Source: Sulfurivermis fontis
GTDB lineage: Bacteria > Pseudomonadota > Gammaproteobacteria > Thiohalomonadales > Thiohalomonadaceae
Length of the DNA stretch: 64,000 bases
Direction of reading: 5' to 3'
NCBI RefSeq assembly: GCF_004001245.1
Contig: NZ_AP018724.1
Coordinates: 2,162,501-2,226,500, forward strand
Position numbers and translations under genes: made by a program
Notes under the pieces: generated by a model
Told to the model about the DNA's origin: nothing
Seen by the model: the letters and a program-made list of their open reading frames with translations, nothing else
Database searches by the model: none
Shown here: piece after piece, positions 19,337 to 29,333 of the stretch
Position numbering within the stretch: position 1 is the stretch's first letter
Layout: each line of letters starts with the position of its first letter

Positions 19337-20209
19337 ATGAGCGATCCGACGGCACTCATGCTGGCCGATCCGCTGTTCATCACCCTGGTCGCCGCAATAT
19401 TCGGCCTGGTAATGGGCAGCTTTCTGAATGTGGTCATCTACCGGCTACCCATCATCATGGAGCGGAACTGGCGGCGTGACTGCGCCGAGCTGGCCGGCGA
19501 GGCGCCTGCGCCTCAGGAGCGTTTCGATCTGGTGATGCCCCGCTCACGTTGTCCGCATTGCGGGCAGATGGTCACGGCACGCGACAACATTCCTGTGCTC
19601 AGTTATCTGTTGCTGCGGGGCCGCTGCCGGGCCTGTGGGGCACGCCTCTCTCTCCGTTATCCGCTGGTCGAGCTGCTGACCGCTGCGCTGACGGTGGTAA
19701 CGGCCCTGCATTTTGGCCTGAACATGCAGGGGCTATTCGCCGTCCTGCTGACCTGGTCGCTCATCGCCCTCGGCTTCATCGATTTCGACAAGCAGCTGTT
19801 GCCCGACAGCATCACCCTGCCCATGCTCTGGCTGGGTTTGCTGCTCAGCCTGTTTGGCATCTATACCGACAGTCAGGCCAGTATCATTGGTGCCGCCGCC
19901 GGTTATCTGTCGCTCTGGTCCATCTACCATCTGTTCCGTCTGCTCACCGGCAAGGAGGGCATGGGTTATGGCGACTTCAAGCTGTTCGCCTTGTTCGGTG
20001 CCTGGCTCGGCTGGCAAAGCCTGCCACTGATCATCCTGCTATCCTCCGCCGTCGGCGCCGTACTCGGTCTCACCCTGATCGTCTTCCGCGGCCGCAACCG
20101 CCACATCCCCCTTCCCTTCGGTCCCTTTCTGGCCATCGCCGGCTGGATTGCCCTGCTCTGGGGTGAACAGTTGAACGCTTGGTACCTGAAAACCGCCCTT
20201 CCGGCCTAA
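19337..20209 (+). CDS. pilD: Prepilin peptidase / N-methyltransferase PilD
   Basis: Cuts prepilin leaders and methylates the new N-terminal residue. The 290-residue membrane protein has the cytosolic zinc loop with two CX2C pairs (CPHCGQ and CRACGA) that belongs to the bifunctional form, and the catalytic aspartates in GFIDFDKQLLPD and GYGDFKLF. The ATG at 19337 is chosen over an overlapping upstream start because it gives the family N-terminus. Last of pilBCD, 3 bp before coaE. Confidence 0.95.
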   Translation: MSDPTALMLADPLFITLVAAIFGLVMGSFLNVVIYRLPIIMERNWRRDCAELAGEAPAPQERFDLVMPRSRCPHCGQMVTARDNIPVLSYLLLRGRCRACGARLSLRYPLVELLTAALTVVTALHFGLNMQGLFAVLLTWSLIALGFIDFDKQLLPDSITLPMLWLGLLLSLFGIYTDSQASIIGAAAGYLSLWSIYHLFRLLTGKEGMGYGDFKLFALFGAWLGWQSLPLIILLSSAVGAVLGLTLIVFRGRNRHIPLPFGPFLAIAGWIALLWGEQLNAWYLKTALPA

Positions 20210-20212
20210 GGC

Positions 20213-20812
20213 ATGTTGCGCATCGGCCTCACCGGCGGAATCGGCAGCGGCAAAAGCACGGTAAGTGAATTGTTTGCCGGACTCGGTGTACCAATCATCG
20301 ATACGGATCGTATTGCCCATGAACTGACCGCCCCCGGCACGACAGTGGTCGAGCGCATAGCTGAATTGTTCGGCACTGAGGTGCTGGCAAGTGATAACTC
20401 CCTGGACCGTCCCCGCTTGCGCCAGCTCATCTTTGCAGATGCCTCTAGGCGCGAACAGTTGGAAGGCTTGCTTCATCCCCTCATCCAAGAGCGGGTGTTA
20501 CAGCAGATGACGCAGCTAACCGGACCATACTGCATCCTTGTGGTACCCCTGCTGCTCGAAAAAGGCTGGCAGTCCCTGGTGGACCGTATCCTGGTGGTGG
20601 ATGCACCGCCTGAACTCCAGTTCGCCCGGACCCTGCAGCGCGATGACCGTCCCGCCGCGGAGGTCCATGCTATAATTGCAGCGCAGATTTCCCGGGAGCA
20701 ACGCTTGGCAGCCGCCGATGATGTGGTGATCAATGATGCGGATCGGCTGGAGTTGGCTGCCCAAGTGGAGGCGCTGCACAAAAAATATCTCCAGCTCGCC
20801 ACGCTGTCGTAA
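20213..20812 (+). CDS. coaE: Dephospho-CoA kinase
   Basis: Phosphorylates dephospho-CoA at the 3'-hydroxyl, the last step of CoA synthesis. The P-loop GGIGSGKST (residues 8-16) and DTDRIAHELT follow the N-terminus as usual, and 199 residues is the normal length. The pilD-coaE-zapD-yacG order is conserved in gammaproteobacteria. Confidence 0.96.
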   Translation: MLRIGLTGGIGSGKSTVSELFAGLGVPIIDTDRIAHELTAPGTTVVERIAELFGTEVLASDNSLDRPRLRQLIFADASRREQLEGLLHPLIQERVLQQMTQLTGPYCILVVPLLLEKGWQSLVDRILVVDAPPELQFARTLQRDDRPAAEVHAIIAAQISREQRLAAADDVVINDADRLELAAQVEALHKKYLQLATLS

Positions 20813-20842
20813 GCGGATACGACGCCAAGCTGACAAACCACC

Positions 20843-21610
20843 GTGCAGAAATACATCATATACGAACATCCTCTCAACGAGCGAGTACGCACCCTGTTGC
20901 GCCTGGAGTTTCTGTTTCGCCAGATAAAACATTTCATGTCCGGCAACACGGTATGGGACTCACGTGCGGTCCTCAGCAATGTAATGGACATTCTGACGGT
21001 GTTTAGCCGCGGCGATCTCAAAACTGAACTCATCAAGGAACTGGAACGCAATGCCGTCAATCTTGGACGCCTGACCGAGAAAAGCGGCGTCGATCACACC
21101 CAGCTGAAAAATATCCTGCACTGGCTCAACAAACTACGTGGGGTGTTGCACGGCATGGAGGGACAGCTCGGCCAGGAACTGCGCGACAACGAGTTTCTCA
21201 ATGCCATCCGTCAGCGCAGCAGTATTCCTGGTGGCACCTGTGATTTTGACCTGCCGCTCTACCATCAATGGCTACATTTACCACACGAGCAACGCCAAGC
21301 AGATATGGAACGCTGGCTCGCAACGCTGGACACTGTGCGGCAATCGGTCGAGTTGATTCTGAAGCTGATTCGTAACAGTGCCGAGCCCACTACGGCGGTA
21401 GCCGAATCCGGTGTCTATCAACATGCTCTCGACCCGGCGATCCCATTTCAACTGGTACGTATCGGCATCGCCGCGGAGCTGCCGTACTACGCGGAGGTCA
21501 GCGGCGGTAAACACCGTTTCGCCGTGCGCTTCCTGCGGCCGGTGGCCAATGCCCGTCCCCAGCAGGCTACCGAAGACATCGCCTTTCGCCTCACCTGCTG
21601 TGCACTATGA
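20843..21610 (+). CDS. zapD: Cell division protein ZapD
   Basis: Cytoplasmic protein that binds the FtsZ C-terminus and bundles FtsZ filaments. The 255-residue sequence fits the family (formerly YacF): [24 protein letters not shown] at the N-terminus and an all-helical first half. It appears to start with GTG at 20843, since no in-frame ATG gives the full conserved N-terminus. Its stop overlaps the yacG start by 4 bp. Confidence 0.93.
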   Translation: MQKYIIYEHPLNERVRTLLRLEFLFRQIKHFMSGNTVWDSRAVLSNVMDILTVFSRGDLKTELIKELERNAVNLGRLTEKSGVDHTQLKNILHWLNKLRGVLHGMEGQLGQELRDNEFLNAIRQRSSIPGGTCDFDLPLYHQWLHLPHEQRQADMERWLATLDTVRQSVELILKLIRNSAEPTTAVAESGVYQHALDPAIPFQLVRIGIAAELPYYAEVSGGKHRFAVRFLRPVANARPQQATEDIAFRLTCCAL

Positions 21611-21807
21611 GTCAGGTCACAGTCAAATGCCCAACCTGCGGCAAGCCGGTGCGCTGGTCGGCGACGGAACGCTGGCGGCCATTCTGCAGCGAACGCTGCC
21701 GTTTGATCGATCTGGGAGCCTGGGCCGACGGCAGTCATGCCATACCGGGTGAACCCGCCGGGCTGCCTCCGGGCCGCACCGAACAAGATAGTGACATCAC
21801 GCACTGA
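21607..21807 (+). CDS. yacG: DNA gyrase inhibitor YacG (zinc protein)
   Basis: 66-residue zinc-binding protein with the family pattern [10 protein letters not shown] ... [17 protein letters not shown], giving a CX2C plus CX3C zinc site. E. coli YacG binds GyrB and inhibits gyrase. It overlaps zapD by 4 bp and converges on the nudix-thiE gene with an 11-bp gap and no visible terminator. Confidence 0.94.
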   Translation: MSQVTVKCPTCGKPVRWSATERWRPFCSERCRLIDLGAWADGSHAIPGEPAGLPPGRTEQDSDITH

Positions 21808-21818
21808 ACCGCCGCTAC

Positions 21819-22766
21819 TCACCAGAGTCCGTTGATCGCCGCGATCCCCTGCCCCCCATGCTGCCAGGCCGTTGGGATATCCACCACACGCATCCCCCCC
21901 AGGGCATAGACCGGAATAGTAGTTGCTGCGACCAGGCGCGCAAAGACATCCCATCCAAGAGCAGGAACACCGGGATGGCTGGCGGTAGGTTGCACGGGCG
22001 ATAACAGCGCAAAATCCGCGTCCATCTTGCAGGCATGGGCCAGTTCTTCTGCCGTGTGACACGATACGCCCACCAGCCATCTCTTCCCGGCAACGGGCCG
22101 CTGCACACAATCCTTGGCACACTCACTGTTGAGATGCACACCGTCCATATCCAACTCTGCAGCCAGACTGGGAGCCGCGTTAAGCAACAGGCGCGCGCGA
22201 TATCTTCGACACAGAGCCAACACCTGTGGCGCCAGGAGCTGTAGTCCTGCCTGATCAAGCTGCCTGGCGCGCAACTGCACCAGCGAAGTACCCCGCTGTA
22301 ACGCCTGTTCCAGGTGCGCGAGAAAGATGGGCCAGTCCTTTATCTGTCCGGGCTCCGGGGTGATCAGATAGCGATCCGGCAATTGCAGCGCAGTAATAAT
22401 CGGCCGGTTCGGTGGCGGGAAACTGAATTCGGCAAGTTGGTCGAGGCCAACCCAACGGATATCCTGCCCCGCTTGTCCGCGGGCATCGCCTGCAAAGGCA
22501 TCCACGCGCCAGACATCAAGCAATATTCGACGATCGGGATAGCTGTAGGGAATACTGATCAGCGGCCGTGCCCGCAGCACATCGATACCGAGTTCCTCAT
22601 GCAATTCCCGAGCAAGCGCCGTCAACACATCCTCGCCGTGTTCGAGTTTTCCTCCTGGAAATTCCCACAGCCCCCCTTGATGCGTGTGCAGCGGACGACG
22701 GGCTATGAGGACACGGCCGGCCGCGTCAATGATGGCTGCAGCAGCGACATGGATAACGGGAGTCAG
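21819..22766 (-). CDS. Nudix hydrolase (MutT-like) fused to a ThiE-like domain
   Basis: N-terminal MutT-type domain with a complete nudix box, from GGKLEHGEDV through RELHEELG (residues about 38-60), and a C-terminal thiamine phosphate synthase-like barrel ending ALGGMRVVDIPTAWQHGGQGIAAINGLW. Related fusions occur next to argJ/secA in pseudomonads. The domain needs codons up to at least GTT-ATC-CAT near 22757, but no ATG, GTG or TTG exists there before an in-frame stop. The likeliest start is a CTG at 22766 that overlaps the argJ stop (CTGA). A GTG at 22628 would remove half the nudix box. Predicted to clean 8-oxo-dGTP; the role of the ThiE part is unknown. Confidence 0.8.
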   Translation of the reverse strand: MTPVIHVAAAAIIDAAGRVLIARRPLHTHQGGLWEFPGGKLEHGEDVLTALARELHEELGIDVLRARPLISIPYSYPDRRILLDVWRVDAFAGDARGQAGQDIRWVGLDQLAEFSFPPPNRPIITALQLPDRYLITPEPGQIKDWPIFLAHLEQALQRGTSLVQLRARQLDQAGLQLLAPQVLALCRRYRARLLLNAAPSLAAELDMDGVHLNSECAKDCVQRPVAGKRWLVGVSCHTAEELAHACKMDADFALLSPVQPTASHPGVPALGWDVFARLVAATTIPVYALGGMRVVDIPTAWQHGGQGIAAINGLW

Positions 22767-23977
22767 GAGCGGTACTCGGCGTTGATGCGGATGTAATCAT
22801 AGGAAAAATCGCAGGTCCACACCCGCGCTTGCGCGCTGCCGCGCACAAGATCGACACGAATATTGATCTCGGCCTGCGCCATGACAGCAGCACCACGCTC
22901 TTCCGTATAGTCTGCCGCGCGCCCACCATCACGGACAATGCACACATCCCCCAGATGAATGGTAATGGCATCCAAATCCAATTGTGGCACTCCGGCGCGA
23001 CCAACCGCGGCCAGAATACGTCCCCAGTTGGGATCCGAGGCGAAAAATGCTGTTTTTACCAGGGGAGAATGAGCAATGGTAAATGCAACCTGTTCACACT
23101 CCCGCTCATCACGCCCATTGATTACATCAATGGTAATCAGCTTGGTAGCACCTTCACCATCGCGCACGATGGCCTGAGCCAGGAATTCACATACCTCAGT
23201 CACTGCCGCACTAAAGCGCACAAAGTCCGTTGAATCGGCTGCCACAGAGACGCCCGAATAACCGGTTGCTACCAGCATGCAGGCATCATTGGTCGAGGTG
23301 TCACCATCTACAGTGATGCGGTTGAAGGAACGACCTACAGCACCATCCAGCGCCTGCTGCAATAACGCCTGCTCAACCTTGGCATCGGTTGCAATATAGG
23401 CAAGCATCGTCGCCATATCGGGACGAATCATACCTGCCCCCTTGGCAATACCTGTGATGATGACTTCACCGCCGGATAGGACTACCCGACGGGAACAGCC
23501 CTTAGGCACCGTATCCGTCGTCATGATGCCATACGCAGCATCAGCCCAGTTATCTTCCCCCAGCCCAGTCAGGGCCTGGGGCAATACAGCCGTGATCTTG
23601 GCCAAGGGTAACGGCTCACCAATCACACCTGTGGAAAACGGCAACACCTCGTGCTCCTTGCATCCAGCCAACTGTCCCAGCGATATACAGCTTTGACGGG
23701 CATCTGCCAGCCCCTGCTTGCCAGTACCGGCATTGGCGTTGCCGGTATTGATCAGAAAATAGCGTGGGGCAGTAACGGACAAATGTTCCTTCGCAACGAT
23801 CACAGGTGCGGCACAAAATGCGTTGCGGGTGAACATGCCGGCACAGGTCGCCCCAGCAGCAAGCTCCATCACCACCACATCACGCCGCCCCGGCTTCTTG
23901 ATGCCAGCCGAGGCTATGCCGATACGAAATCCAGGTACAGGTAACAGCTGAGCCAACCCTGCGAAACCTACTGCCAT
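22763..23977 (-). CDS. argJ: Bifunctional ornithine acetyltransferase / N-acetylglutamate synthase
   Basis: Moves the acetyl group from N-acetylornithine to glutamate in the cyclic arginine pathway, and may also use acetyl-CoA. The 404-residue precursor contains the self-cleavage site in KGAGMIRPDMATMLAYIATDA, where the chain is cut between Ala and Thr to give alpha and beta subunits, the Thr becoming the nucleophile. It starts 15 bp after secA on the same strand and shares its stop with the putative start of the nudix fusion. Confidence 0.96.
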   Translation of the reverse strand: MAVGFAGLAQLLPVPGFRIGIASAGIKKPGRRDVVVMELAAGATCAGMFTRNAFCAAPVIVAKEHLSVTAPRYFLINTGNANAGTGKQGLADARQSCISLGQLAGCKEHEVLPFSTGVIGEPLPLAKITAVLPQALTGLGEDNWADAAYGIMTTDTVPKGCSRRVVLSGGEVIITGIAKGAGMIRPDMATMLAYIATDAKVEQALLQQALDGAVGRSFNRITVDGDTSTNDACMLVATGYSGVSVAADSTDFVRFSAAVTEVCEFLAQAIVRDGEGATKLITIDVINGRDERECEQVAFTIAHSPLVKTAFFASDPNWGRILAAVGRAGVPQLDLDAITIHLGDVCIVRDGGRAADYTEERGAAVMAQAEINIRVDLVRGSAQARVWTCDFSYDYIRINAEYRS

Positions 23978-23992
23978 GATTGCGTTTCCTGC

Positions 23993-26689
23993 CTATTCCA
24001 TACGCCCGTGACACTGTTTGTACTTCTTTCCCGAACCACAGGGACAAGGTTCATTGCGTCCCACCTTGCGGCCGTCACGCACAAAAGTCTTTGTTGCTTC
24101 ATTACCGATAGCGGTATCCGCCTCCCCCTGTAATGCAGAGACCTCGGCATGCTGATACTCCATCGGCACCTGAGTACGACGCAGCTGCTCGACCGCTGCC
24201 ACATCCTCTTCGGCACGCACCTGCACCTTGCATAGCACGGCCACAACTTCGTGCTTGATACGTTCCAGCATTTGATTGAATAGCACGAAAGCTTCCCGCT
24301 TGTATTCCTGCTTGGGATTTTTCTGCGCATAGCCACGCAAATGAATGCCTTGGCGCAGATAATCCATTGCGGCCAAATGCTCTTTCCAGTGGCTATCCAG
24401 CGTCTGCAACATCACAGCCTTTTCGAAGTGCCGCAATACGCTGGCGCCGACCTGTTCTTCCTTGGCCTTATAAAGTGCTTCCGTTTCGTCGATGATACGC
24501 TGGCGCAGAGTCTCTTCATGCAACGAATCATCAGCCTCCAGCCAGCCGGCAATATCGAATGTCAGACCGAATTCATGTGCAAGAGCGGCCTGCAAACCTG
24601 GCACATCCCACATTTCATCCAGACTCTGTGGCGGAATATAAGTGCTGATGGTTTCGTTCAATACATCTCTGCGAATCATGCTGATTGTGCCTGAAATATC
24701 GTCTGCAGCCATCAGCTCATTGCGCTGTTCGTAGATTACCTTACGCTGGTCATTGGCGACATCGTCATATTCCAGCAACTGCTTGCGGATATCGAAGTTA
24801 TGACCTTCTACTTTGCGTTGCGCATTCTCGATTGCCTTGCTTACCCAGGGGTGCTCGATGGCCTCTCCCTGCTTCATGCCAAGTCGCTGCATCAGAGCAC
24901 CAACACGATCCGATGCGAAGATTCGCATCAAATTGTCCTGTAAGGACAAATAGAAGCGGGTTGAGCCCGGGTCTCCCTGCCGCCCGGAGCGGCCACGCAA
25001 TTGATTATCGATACGACGGGACTCGTGACGCTCAGTACCTATGATATGCAGCCCGCCAGAGGCGATAACCGCATCATGACGCGCCTGCCACTCGGCACGG
25101 GCCTGCTGCCGTGCAGCATCATCGGGCAGTGACTCCAGTTCGCTTTGCAGATTGCCACCCAGCACGATATCGGTGCCACGACCTGCCATATTAGTGGCAA
25201 TTGTCACGGCACCGGGACGACCGGCCTGCGCAACGATTTCCGCTTCACGCTCGTGCTGCTTGGCATTCAGCACCTCGTGTCTGATACCCTCTTTTTTAAG
25301 TTGCCGCGACAACAGCTCAGAGGCCTCAATGGAGGTAGTGCCGACCAGGATTGGTTGGCCCGCGGCATGGCGCTCGCGAATGTCCTGAATGATGGCAGCA
25401 AATTTTTCCTCGGCGGTGAGAAAAATGAGATCGCCAAAGTCCTGACGAATCATTGGCCGATGGGTAGGTATAACCACAACCTCAAGACCGTAGATCTGCT
25501 GGAACTCATAGGCTTCCGTATCGGCCGTACCGGTCATACCGGACAGCTTGTTGTATAGACGAAAGTAGTTCTGGAAGGTGATGGAGGCGAGCGTCTGGTT
25601 CTCGTTCTGAATCTGCACCCCCTCCTTGGCTTCAACCGCCTGGTGCAAGCCATCGGACCAACGCCGCCCCGGCATGGTACGGCCGGTGAATTCATCAACG
25701 ATAATTATTTGGCCATCTTTTACGATGTAGTCGACGTCACGTTGATAGAGTGCATGGGCACGCAGGGCCGCATTGAGGTGATGCATCAGACCTATATTGG
25801 CCGCATCGTAAAGACTCTCACCCTCGGCCAACAAGCCGTTGGCAAGCATCAACTCTTCAACATGCTGATGCCCTTCCTCGGTGAGATAAACCTGGCGCGC
25901 CTTTTCGTCGACACTGTAATCGCCAGCTCCATCCTCCTCCTGCTGGCGTCGCAGTTTCGGGATAAGAGCATTGATCTGCTTATAGCGTGCAGAGCTGTCC
26001 TCTGCCGGCCCCGAGATAATCAGCGGTGTACGAGCCTCGTCAATCAGAATCGAGTCTACCTCGTCGACCACAGCAAAATTCAACTCGCGCTGCACCTTTT
26101 CGGCAATGCTAAATGCCATGTTGTCGCGCAGATAGTCAAAGCCAAACTCGTTATTGGTGCCATAGGTAATATCGGCAGCATAAGCGGCTCGCTTTTCTTC
26201 ATGCGACATGTTGCCGACGATCACGCCGGTAGTCATGCCGAGAAAGCCGTACAGTTTACCCATCCAGGCCGCATCGCGGCTGGCAAGATAGTCATTGACG
26301 GTAATCACATGCACTCCTTTGCCGGATAGTGCATTGAGATAGGCCGCCAGGGTCGCCACCAATGTCTTGCCTTCGCCGGTACGCATCTCGGCGATCTTGC
26401 CTTGATGAAGTACCATGCCGCCGATGAGCTGGACGTCATAGTGACGCATGCCCAACACACGCTTACCCGCCTCACGGACAACCGCAAAGGCCTCGGGCAA
26501 CAGATCATCCAGCGTTGCACCCTGCGCCAGACGGGCACGGAATTCGTCGGTTTTGCCGCGCAATGCTTCGTCGGACAATCGCTCGAGTTCGGCCTCCAGA
26601 GCATTTATTTGCTCGACCGTTTTGCGCATCCGCTTGACAAGCCGCTCGTTACGGCTGCCGAATATCTTGCTGAGGAATCTGCTGACCAT
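23993..26689 (-). CDS. secA: Preprotein translocase ATPase SecA
   Basis: Motor ATPase that pushes preproteins through SecYEG. The 898-residue protein has the DEAD-like motor with Walker A MRTGEGKT, the [15 protein letters not shown] box, the preprotein cross-linking domain, the helical scaffold and the C-terminal zinc tail [19 protein letters not shown] that binds SecB and phospholipid. No secM is present upstream; instead an M23 peptidase gene and a hairpin precede it. Base composition from secA to the nudix gene is visibly lower in G+C than the pil and dcw regions. Confidence 0.97.
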   Translation of the reverse strand: MVSRFLSKIFGSRNERLVKRMRKTVEQINALEAELERLSDEALRGKTDEFRARLAQGATLDDLLPEAFAVVREAGKRVLGMRHYDVQLIGGMVLHQGKIAEMRTGEGKTLVATLAAYLNALSGKGVHVITVNDYLASRDAAWMGKLYGFLGMTTGVIVGNMSHEEKRAAYAADITYGTNNEFGFDYLRDNMAFSIAEKVQRELNFAVVDEVDSILIDEARTPLIISGPAEDSSARYKQINALIPKLRRQQEEDGAGDYSVDEKARQVYLTEEGHQHVEELMLANGLLAEGESLYDAANIGLMHHLNAALRAHALYQRDVDYIVKDGQIIIVDEFTGRTMPGRRWSDGLHQAVEAKEGVQIQNENQTLASITFQNYFRLYNKLSGMTGTADTEAYEFQQIYGLEVVVIPTHRPMIRQDFGDLIFLTAEEKFAAIIQDIRERHAAGQPILVGTTSIEASELLSRQLKKEGIRHEVLNAKQHEREAEIVAQAGRPGAVTIATNMAGRGTDIVLGGNLQSELESLPDDAARQQARAEWQARHDAVIASGGLHIIGTERHESRRIDNQLRGRSGRQGDPGSTRFYLSLQDNLMRIFASDRVGALMQRLGMKQGEAIEHPWVSKAIENAQRKVEGHNFDIRKQLLEYDDVANDQRKVIYEQRNELMAADDISGTISMIRRDVLNETISTYIPPQSLDEMWDVPGLQAALAHEFGLTFDIAGWLEADDSLHEETLRQRIIDETEALYKAKEEQVGASVLRHFEKAVMLQTLDSHWKEHLAAMDYLRQGIHLRGYAQKNPKQEYKREAFVLFNQMLERIKHEVVAVLCKVQVRAEEDVAAVEQLRRTQVPMEYQHAEVSALQGEADTAIGNEATKTFVRDGRKVGRNEPCPCGSGKKYKQCHGRME

Positions 26690-26811
26690 GGGACCGCTTG
26701 CTTGTCATCGTGAATGAAATGGGCTTGATGATACCGCATATCGGCAGCATTTCTCACCACAAAGGCAGCGGAAATGCAGTCAAGAATGGAGGTACGACAG
26801 CGGCGAGGGAT

Positions 26812-26842
26812 CAACTCCCGACAGCACGGCTGCCGGGAGTTG
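26812..26842 (-). terminator. Stem-loop between the M23 peptidase gene and secA
   Basis: A 14-step stem with one mismatch (26812-26825 with 29-42 of the same stretch, loop of 3 bases) lies 7 bp after the M23 peptidase stop codon. It is not followed by a T-run on the minus strand. It could end the peptidase transcript or act as a leader structure ahead of secA. Confidence 0.45.
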
Positions 26843-26849
26843 GAGAGGA

Positions 26850-27772
26850 TTAGCGTACAGCCTGGACGTACCGTGCCGGGTCAACGGCACGACCATTGCG
26901 CAGCACTTCAAAGTGGACGTGGGGGCCGGTAGAACGCCCTGTCGACCCCATGGTCGCCAGGGTCTGGCCTTTTTTGACAGTATCGCCCACCTTGACCAAG
27001 ATGCTCTTGTTATGACCATAACGGGTTACGTAACCCTTACCATGATTGATCTCGACCAGGTTGCCATAGCCGAAACGGGAGCCTGCCCACGTAACCACGC
27101 CGGAAGCAACGGCAACAACCTCGGCACCCTCTTTGCCGGCAAAATCTATACCGTTATGGTGCGCAAGACGCCCGCTGAACGGATCGGTACGGATGCCGTA
27201 GGGCGATGAAATCCAGCCGCTGCGCACTGGTCGGCCGGCGGGAAGTACCTCTGCCTGAAGATTGCGATTGAGCAGCATCGTTTCCAACACGCTGAGCTGA
27301 TCGTCGCGGTTCTGCAGTTGCAACGACAGGTTATCCAACAAAGCAATGAAGTCAGGTACCTGCAAGGACTGCTGGGCGGAAACACTCTCTGGACCACCCA
27401 AAGCAGGAGGAATGTCAAAATTGAACTCGCCGTCTTCCAGACCAGCCATGCGGGTGAGGCGCTGCCCCATGGCATCCAGTCGCATCACATGGGCTTGCAT
27501 CTGTCCCATGCGCAGCGCCAAGGCATTAAGATTCTCTTCTGCCGTACGCTTGGCCTCCTCAATGGCACGGCGTTGACTCTCCAGTTCCCCTGCAAGCCGC
27601 CTGCCACCAGCACGGAAGTCTCGGCGTCGGCAAACCCCATACGGTAACCACCATACAGCGCCACAGCAGGAATCAGCAGAAAAACCGCCACTGCCGCAGT
27701 CACCATACTGCGCCACCCGAGGCTGACGCAACTGGAGCAGCCAAGTTGTCTGGAGATAAACAGTATATTCAT
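26850..27772 (-). CDS. M23-family peptidoglycan endopeptidase, apparent frameshift
   Basis: The C-terminal LytM domain is intact, with zinc-site motifs HHNGIDFAGKEG and GPHVHFEV, and is preceded by a coiled-coil (AGELESQRRAIEEAKRTAEENLNAL). The family N-terminus (MNILFISRQLGC, a membrane helix, GGYRMGFADAETSVLVAGG) is in another frame, ending near 27600. The coiled-coil continues in the -1 frame, as if one G were missing. Read in a single frame, the upstream part turns into an unlikely Trp/Cys/Arg-rich sequence. Corrected, the protein would have about 307 residues. It may be a real mutation, or a sequence error given two more frameshifts in the neighbouring gene. Convergent homologues precede secA in pseudomonads. 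Confidence 0.8.
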
Positions 27773-27845
27773 CGTTCCCTAGCCAGTCGCCTGAACCCCA
27801 TACCAAAACCGGGTTGCCAACGCTCAAATGTTATATGCTTGCTGC

Positions 27846-28290
27846 ATGGCCAGACTACGTTCAGTGCAGCTATTGTTAGGTGTCGGCACCACCGCCCCCC
27901 TGCTTGAGCATGTGCAGCTGCTGCAATCACTCACCAGCCGACTGCGCCACTGCCTTCCTCATGAGGCTGCAAACCACGTTCAGGTGGCCAACCTGAACAG
28001 TGAGCGGCTGGTCATACAGGTTGACTCCACCGCGTGGGCAACGCGCCTGCGCTATCTTGGGCCGCAGTTGTTACGCTGCCTGCGCAAAAACACGGGGCTC
28101 CCCCCCTACTGCAACTCGACGTCCGGGTTGTGCCATTGGCACAACCGACCCCCCCCCTGTCCAACCAGCTGCGCTTTCCATGGACAGTGCCTCACTGCTG
28201 GAGGCGACGGCTGACGGTATCCGTCACCCCGCCCTGCGCGTCGCGTTGAAACGGCTGGCGCGCCGGGGAAACCGGCCGCCCCCTGGCTAA
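27846..28290 (+). CDS. dciA: DciA-family (DUF721) replicative helicase operator, two apparent frameshifts
   Basis: DciA is the common bacterial factor that loads or operates DnaB helicase where DnaC/DnaI is absent. Homology begins at [12 protein letters not shown] (ATG 27846) and runs in one frame to LRKNTGL, moves to the next frame after a run of seven C (28100-28106) as [12 protein letters not shown], and moves again after a run of nine C (28149-28157) as [31 protein letters not shown]. One extra C in each run restores a 148-residue protein of normal length. Since dciA is normally essential, miscounted homopolymers are likelier than a dead gene. The stop overlaps the converging lpxC stop. 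Confidence 0.72.
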
Positions 28291-29198
28291 ACGGCCACTA
28301 CCGGCTGGATATAGGAAATCGGCGCCTCTTGAGGATCGTCGAAGGTAACCTGTTCCCAGGCATCCTCTTCCACCAGCAGCTTGCGCAGCAACTTGTTGTT
28401 CAGTTCATGACCCGACTTGTAGCCGCTGAATGCGCCAATCAGGCTGCAGCCCAGCAGGTACAGATCCCCAATGGCATCCAGTACCTTGTGTTTGACGAAC
28501 TCGTCGTCATAGCGCAGCCCATCTTCGTTCAGGACACGGTAGTCATCCACCACGATGGCATTATCCAGGCTGCCCCCCAGCGCCAGATTGCGGCTGCGCA
28601 ACATTTCCAGCTGGCTCATGAAGCCAAAGGTACGGGCACGGCTTACCTCCTTGACAAAGGAGGTGGTGGAGAAATCAATGCAGGAAAGCTGACTGCGACC
28701 ACGGAAAGCCGGGTGATCGAAGTCAATCTCCATGGAAACCTTGAAACCCTCGAACGGATCGAACTGTACCCAGCGATCGCCATCCTCGATGCGGACGGTG
28801 CGCTTGATACGGATGAAACGTTTGGGGGCCGCCTGCTCGACGATGCCGGCAGACTGAATGAGGAAAACAAACGGCCCGGCGCTACCGTCCATGATCGGCA
28901 CTTCCGGTGCGCTCAGATCGATATAGGCATTGTCGATGCCAAGACCGGCGAGTGCCGACAGCATATGTTCCACGGTGGAAATGCGCACATCACCCTTGGT
29001 AAGGGTGGTGGACATGGTGGTATCACCGACGTTCTCGGCCTTGGCCTCGATCTCGATCGCGGGATTGAGATCCACGCGCCGGAAAATGATACCGGCATCC
29101 ACCGGGGCGGGACGCAGCGTGAGATACACCTTTTCGCCCGTATGCAAACCCACGCCGGTGGCGCGAATCACGTTTTTCAGTGTTCTCTGCCGTATCAT
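28287..29198 (-). CDS. lpxC: UDP-3-O-acyl-N-acetylglucosamine deacetylase
   Basis: Zinc enzyme of the committed step in lipid A synthesis. The 303-residue protein has zinc ligand His78 ([10 protein letters not shown]) and His and Asp in HKVLDAIGD near residue 240, plus the FPHG-equivalent [20 protein letters not shown] region. The start ATG at 29198 has CAGGAGG upstream; longer in-frame starts lack homology. It closes the dcw cluster after ftsZ, the usual gammaproteobacterial place, and overlaps the end of dciA by 4 bp tail to tail. Confidence 0.97.
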   Translation of the reverse strand: MIRQRTLKNVIRATGVGLHTGEKVYLTLRPAPVDAGIIFRRVDLNPAIEIEAKAENVGDTTMSTTLTKGDVRISTVEHMLSALAGLGIDNAYIDLSAPEVPIMDGSAGPFVFLIQSAGIVEQAAPKRFIRIKRTVRIEDGDRWVQFDPFEGFKVSMEIDFDHPAFRGRSQLSCIDFSTTSFVKEVSRARTFGFMSQLEMLRSRNLALGGSLDNAIVVDDYRVLNEDGLRYDDEFVKHKVLDAIGDLYLLGCSLIGAFSGYKSGHELNNKLLRKLLVEEDAWEQVTFDDPQEAPISYIQPVVAV

Positions 29199-29262
29199 TT
29201 CGCTCTCAATCCGCCCAAACCTCCTGCCCCGACAAGCGGTTATACCGCCAACCTGGGCAAAA

Positions 29263-29271
29263 CTATACCAT
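29263..29271 (-). promoter_or_regulatory. Candidate lpxC promoter (extended -10)
   Basis: On the minus strand TGGTATAGT fits an extended -10 element, 65 bp before the lpxC start and within the ftsZ-lpxC gap. No convincing -35 was found. A separate lpxC promoter downstream of ftsZ is known in other gammaproteobacteria. Confidence 0.4.
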
Positions 29272-29333
29272 AGGGCAATGCCCATTCCTAGCGAACGGGT
29301 TCACACTACCCCAGCCCCCCGCCGGGGCGGCGG

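Noticed and set aside
22000-26700. Lower G+C over the nudix-argJ-secA stretch as sign of gene transfer
   Set aside because: The genes are core and syntenic with relatives; a drift in composition alone does not support transfer.
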